From NCBI GenBank assembly GCA_002309275.1, contig DBXL01000174.1:4790-19160 (forward strand): a stretch of DNA of 14,371 nt, written 5' to 3'. The position numbers and the translations under genes are program-made. The notes under the pieces are model-generated. The model was not told the origin of the DNA. It was given only the letters and a program-made list of their open reading frames with translations, and made no database searches. This DNA comes from Ruminococcaceae bacterium UBA1213. GTDB taxonomy: Bacteria > Bacillota > Clostridia > Oscillospirales > Acutalibacteraceae. How positions within the stretch are numbered: the first letter of the stretch is position 1; each line of letters starts with the position of its first letter. Of the stretch, positions 12,186 through 14,371 are shown piece by piece.

Positions 12186-14371
12186 ATGGATAAATACATA
12201 GGCAGAAGGCTTGACAGCCGATATGAAATACAGGAACTTATCGGCATGGGCGGAATGGCAATGGTCTATAAGGCTTATGACAGCATTGATGACAAGACCG
12301 TTGCAATCAAAATTCTGAAAGATGAATTTCTTGGAAACGAGGAGTTTTTGAGAAGATTCAAGAATGAATCAAAGGCGATTGCTGTACTTTCTCACCCGAA
12401 TATTGTGAAAGTGTATGATGTAAGCTTTGGCGACAGGATACAGTATATTGTAATGGAGTATATAGACGGTATCACGCTGAAAGAGTACATCGGTCAGCAG
12501 AAAATTATCCCGTGGAAAGAGGCAGTGCATTTCACGGTGCAGATATTGAAGGCTCTCCAGCACGCACATGAAAAGGGTATCGTGCACAGGGATATAAAAC
12601 CGCAGAATATCATGCTTTTGCAGGACGGCACCATCAAAGTGACAGATTTTGGAATTGCAAGATTTTCAAATAATGAAACCCGTACCATGACAAGCAAAAC
12701 CATTGGTTCGGTGCATTATATTGCTCCCGAACAGGCAAGGGGCGGAGCAACAGACGGCAAGGCAGATATATATTCTGTTGGTGTAATGCTTTATGAAATG
12801 CTGACAGGGCAGCTTCCGTTTGAGGCAGATAATGCGGTATCGGTTGCGATAATGCAGATGCAGAACGAACCCAAGCCTTTAAGAGAACTCAATGATAAAA
12901 TCCCCGAAGGCATTGAGCAGATTACGTTGAGGGCTATGAGAAAAGAGCCGAAACAGAGATTTGCCACAGCAGGCGAAATGCTGGAAGCAATCGAAACTTT
13001 CAGACGTGATCCGTCCATCAAATTCCGCTATACCTACAGTGTTGACCAGGCTCCCACAAGGGAAGTGGAATCCATCAATCAGGTAAAGCTTGTATCGTCA
13101 GCGGAAAGTGCATATGAAGTGGATTATCTCCCCGAAGATGATGAAATTTCCAATACACGTTCAAAGAGGGCAGTGACTCTTATCACGCTTTCCATTACAT
13201 TGCTTGTACTTGTCATGCTGATTGTATTCGTGATAAACCTCGTGCAGACCATGACAAAAGTAACAGATGTAAAAAGTGTAGATGTACCGAATCTGGTAGG
13301 TCAGATTTATGACGAGGTAGTGCAGGATAAGTCATATAAATTCAACTATGACATTACAGCCAAATATGATGCAGCCAAGCCTGTGAATATCATTCTTTCA
13401 CAGGATCCCGAAGCAGGCTCCAAGCAGATAAAGGAAAATGCGACAATCAAGCTTACGATAAACAGTAAGAGTACAAAAGCCGAAGTGCCGAAGGTAAGAA
13501 ACTATCTTGAACAGGAAGCGATAGACAAGCTTTCTTCAAAGTATTTCACTTATGAGATAAAGCGTGTCAACAGTACAGACGTAAGTAAAGGCTATGTAAT
13601 AGAATGCTCACCGCAGGAAGGCACAGAGCAGGCGATTGGTACAGTAATTACTTTGATAGTAAGTGAAGGCAAAGCTCCCGAACAGATAACTGTTCCGGAT
13701 GTTGTGGGAAAGAGCTATGAAAGTGCCAAATCAGAGCTGGAGAATGCAGGCTTTACAACACAGAAATCAATGGTTGCCAGTGCGGTTACGGCAGGTCAGG
13801 TAATACTGACAGATCCGCTTGCAGGCAATAAACTGACAAAAGGCACTCTTATCACGATTCAGGTAAGTGACGGAAGTAAGATTGTCAAAGGCATGGAACA
13901 GCCGATAGACTTACCGCAGGACGAGTATGCAGAGATAAAAGTAACTATCTATGTAGATGCAGTAAAGCAGGAGGAAGTGTCAGGCGTTCCGGCACACGGC
14001 TTTAAAAAGAGTGTTTATCTTGAGCCGGAGGGTGCAAAGAATCATCAGAAAACGGTTGTTGTAATGATAGATGATGTAAGATATGAGGCATTCACGTTTG
14101 ACTTCAAGAACCAGACCGTCACAAAGGATTATCAGAACTATGACTATAAAGTAAAACAGGGTTCGGATCCTCTCGGAAATCAGAAAGACAATGCCATATA
14201 TTCACTCCAGACGTATATCAGTGATATGTCGGTATATTCGGAGTATAATCAGGGTGTGATGTATGATTTGATAGAGGAATACAAGGGTTATATAAGAAAT
14301 GCCACAAGCGAATCGGAGATAGAGGAACTTCTGAATGAGGCGACCAGACAGCTTGATACATTTGAAGAAGA
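12186..14371 (+). CDS. prkC: PASTA-domain Ser/Thr kinase PrkC/StkP-type (3' end beyond window)
   Basis: The frame stays open for 728 codons to the right edge. The kinase domain (about 13-270) has glycine loop GMGGMAMVYKA, K42, HRDIKPQN (catalytic D136), DFG (D154), a Thr-rich activation loop and APEQA. A cytoplasmic linker leads to one membrane helix (about 329-352). Three PASTA repeats follow outside the cell (about 365-430, 432-498 and 501-567, each opening like V-P-x-L/V-V-G); such repeats bind muropeptides or lipid II. Beyond them are a beta-rich segment (about 570-665) and a helical segment (about 670-728, including QTYISDMSVYSEYNQ and SEIEELLNEATRQLD) not found in B. subtilis PrkC. The start is ATG 12186, 8 bases after AAAGGGG; an ATG at 12182 leads to a stop after three codons. 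It pairs with prpC to control germination, wall growth or dormancy in relatives. Confidence 0.94.
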   Translation, partial: MDKYIGRRLDSRYEIQELIGMGGMAMVYKAYDSIDDKTVAIKILKDEFLGNEEFLRRFKNESKAIAVLSHPNIVKVYDVSFGDRIQYIVMEYIDGITLKEYIGQQKIIPWKEAVHFTVQILKALQHAHEKGIVHRDIKPQNIMLLQDGTIKVTDFGIARFSNNETRTMTSKTIGSVHYIAPEQARGGATDGKADIYSVGVMLYEMLTGQLPFEADNAVSVAIMQMQNEPKPLRELNDKIPEGIEQITLRAMRKEPKQRFATAGEMLEAIETFRRDPSIKFRYTYSVDQAPTREVESINQVKLVSSAESAYEVDYLPEDDEISNTRSKRAVTLITLSITLLVLVMLIVFVINLVQTMTKVTDVKSVDVPNLVGQIYDEVVQDKSYKFNYDITAKYDAAKPVNIILSQDPEAGSKQIKENATIKLTINSKSTKAEVPKVRNYLEQEAIDKLSSKYFTYEIKRVNSTDVSKGYVIECSPQEGTEQAIGTVITLIVSEGKAPEQITVPDVVGKSYESAKSELENAGFTTQKSMVASAVTAGQVILTDPLAGNKLTKGTLITIQVSDGSKIVKGMEQPIDLPQDEYAEIKVTIYVDAVKQEEVSGVPAHGFKKSVYLEPEGAKNHQKTVVVMIDDVRYEAFTFDFKNQTVTKDYQNYDYKVKQGSDPLGNQKDNAIYSLQTYISDMSVYSEYNQGVMYDLIEEYKGYIRNATSESEIEELLNEATRQLDTFEE

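Noticed and set aside
11390..12247. Long minus-strand open frame (about 285 codons) antisense to prpC
   Set aside because: It lies wholly opposite a complete PP2C gene with all motifs, is rich in Cys, Tyr, His and Ile as expected of a shadow frame, has no ribosome binding site and matches no family I know.

Overview
This window reads as a chromosomal segment of a moderately low-GC (roughly 40% by eye), endospore-lineage Firmicute of class Clostridia, most likely Ruminococcaceae/Oscillospirales-like. The basis is a full-length spo0A next to spoIVB, strong AGGAGG/AGGTGAT ribosome binding sites, Firmicute-type PrpC/PrkC(PASTA) genes and a gene order matching the Bacillus subtilis yloC-remA-gmk-rpoZ-(coaBC)-priA-def-fmt-rsmB-rlmN-prpC-prkC block. 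The family-level assignment is inference.

Left arm (minus strand, 1-2414). spoIVB, the sporulation signalling serine protease, is followed by spo0A, the master regulator of sporulation entry. A good rho-independent terminator follows spo0A, and then comes the 5' part of an ASCH-domain (PUA-like) gene that runs off the left edge. The 218-bp divergent gap at 2415-2632 holds the strong vegetative promoter for the right arm, an inverted repeat and a direct repeat. A tentative sigma-G-like promoter for spoIVB is also there.

Right arm (plus strand, 2633-14371). This is a tightly packed, probably co-transcribed housekeeping run. It contains yicC (RNase), an unrecognised acidic orphan gene, remA, gmk, rpoZ, priA, def, fmt, rsmB, rlmN, prpC and a prkC that is open at the right edge. 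Function moves from nucleotide metabolism and transcription (gmk, rpoZ), through replication restart (priA) and N-terminal formyl-methionine processing (def, fmt), to rRNA modification (rsmB, rlmN). It ends with a Ser/Thr phosphatase-kinase pair that senses cell-wall fragments. coaBC, found between rpoZ and priA in B. subtilis, is absent; here those two genes overlap by 8 bp. No gene-free stretch exceeds about 220 bases.

The most unusual signal is a set of four short degenerate arrays with a strict 7-bp period, in the small intergenic gaps of the plus-strand operon. Three of the four begin inside or immediately next to the preceding gene's stop codon, and one supplies the ribosome binding site and start codon of gmk. 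The orphan gene between yicC and remA is bracketed by two of these arrays. No CRISPR, tRNA, rRNA, phage or insertion sequence is seen. Apart from the arrays, the orphan gene and a C-terminal extension on PrkC, the region is ordinary conserved core genome.
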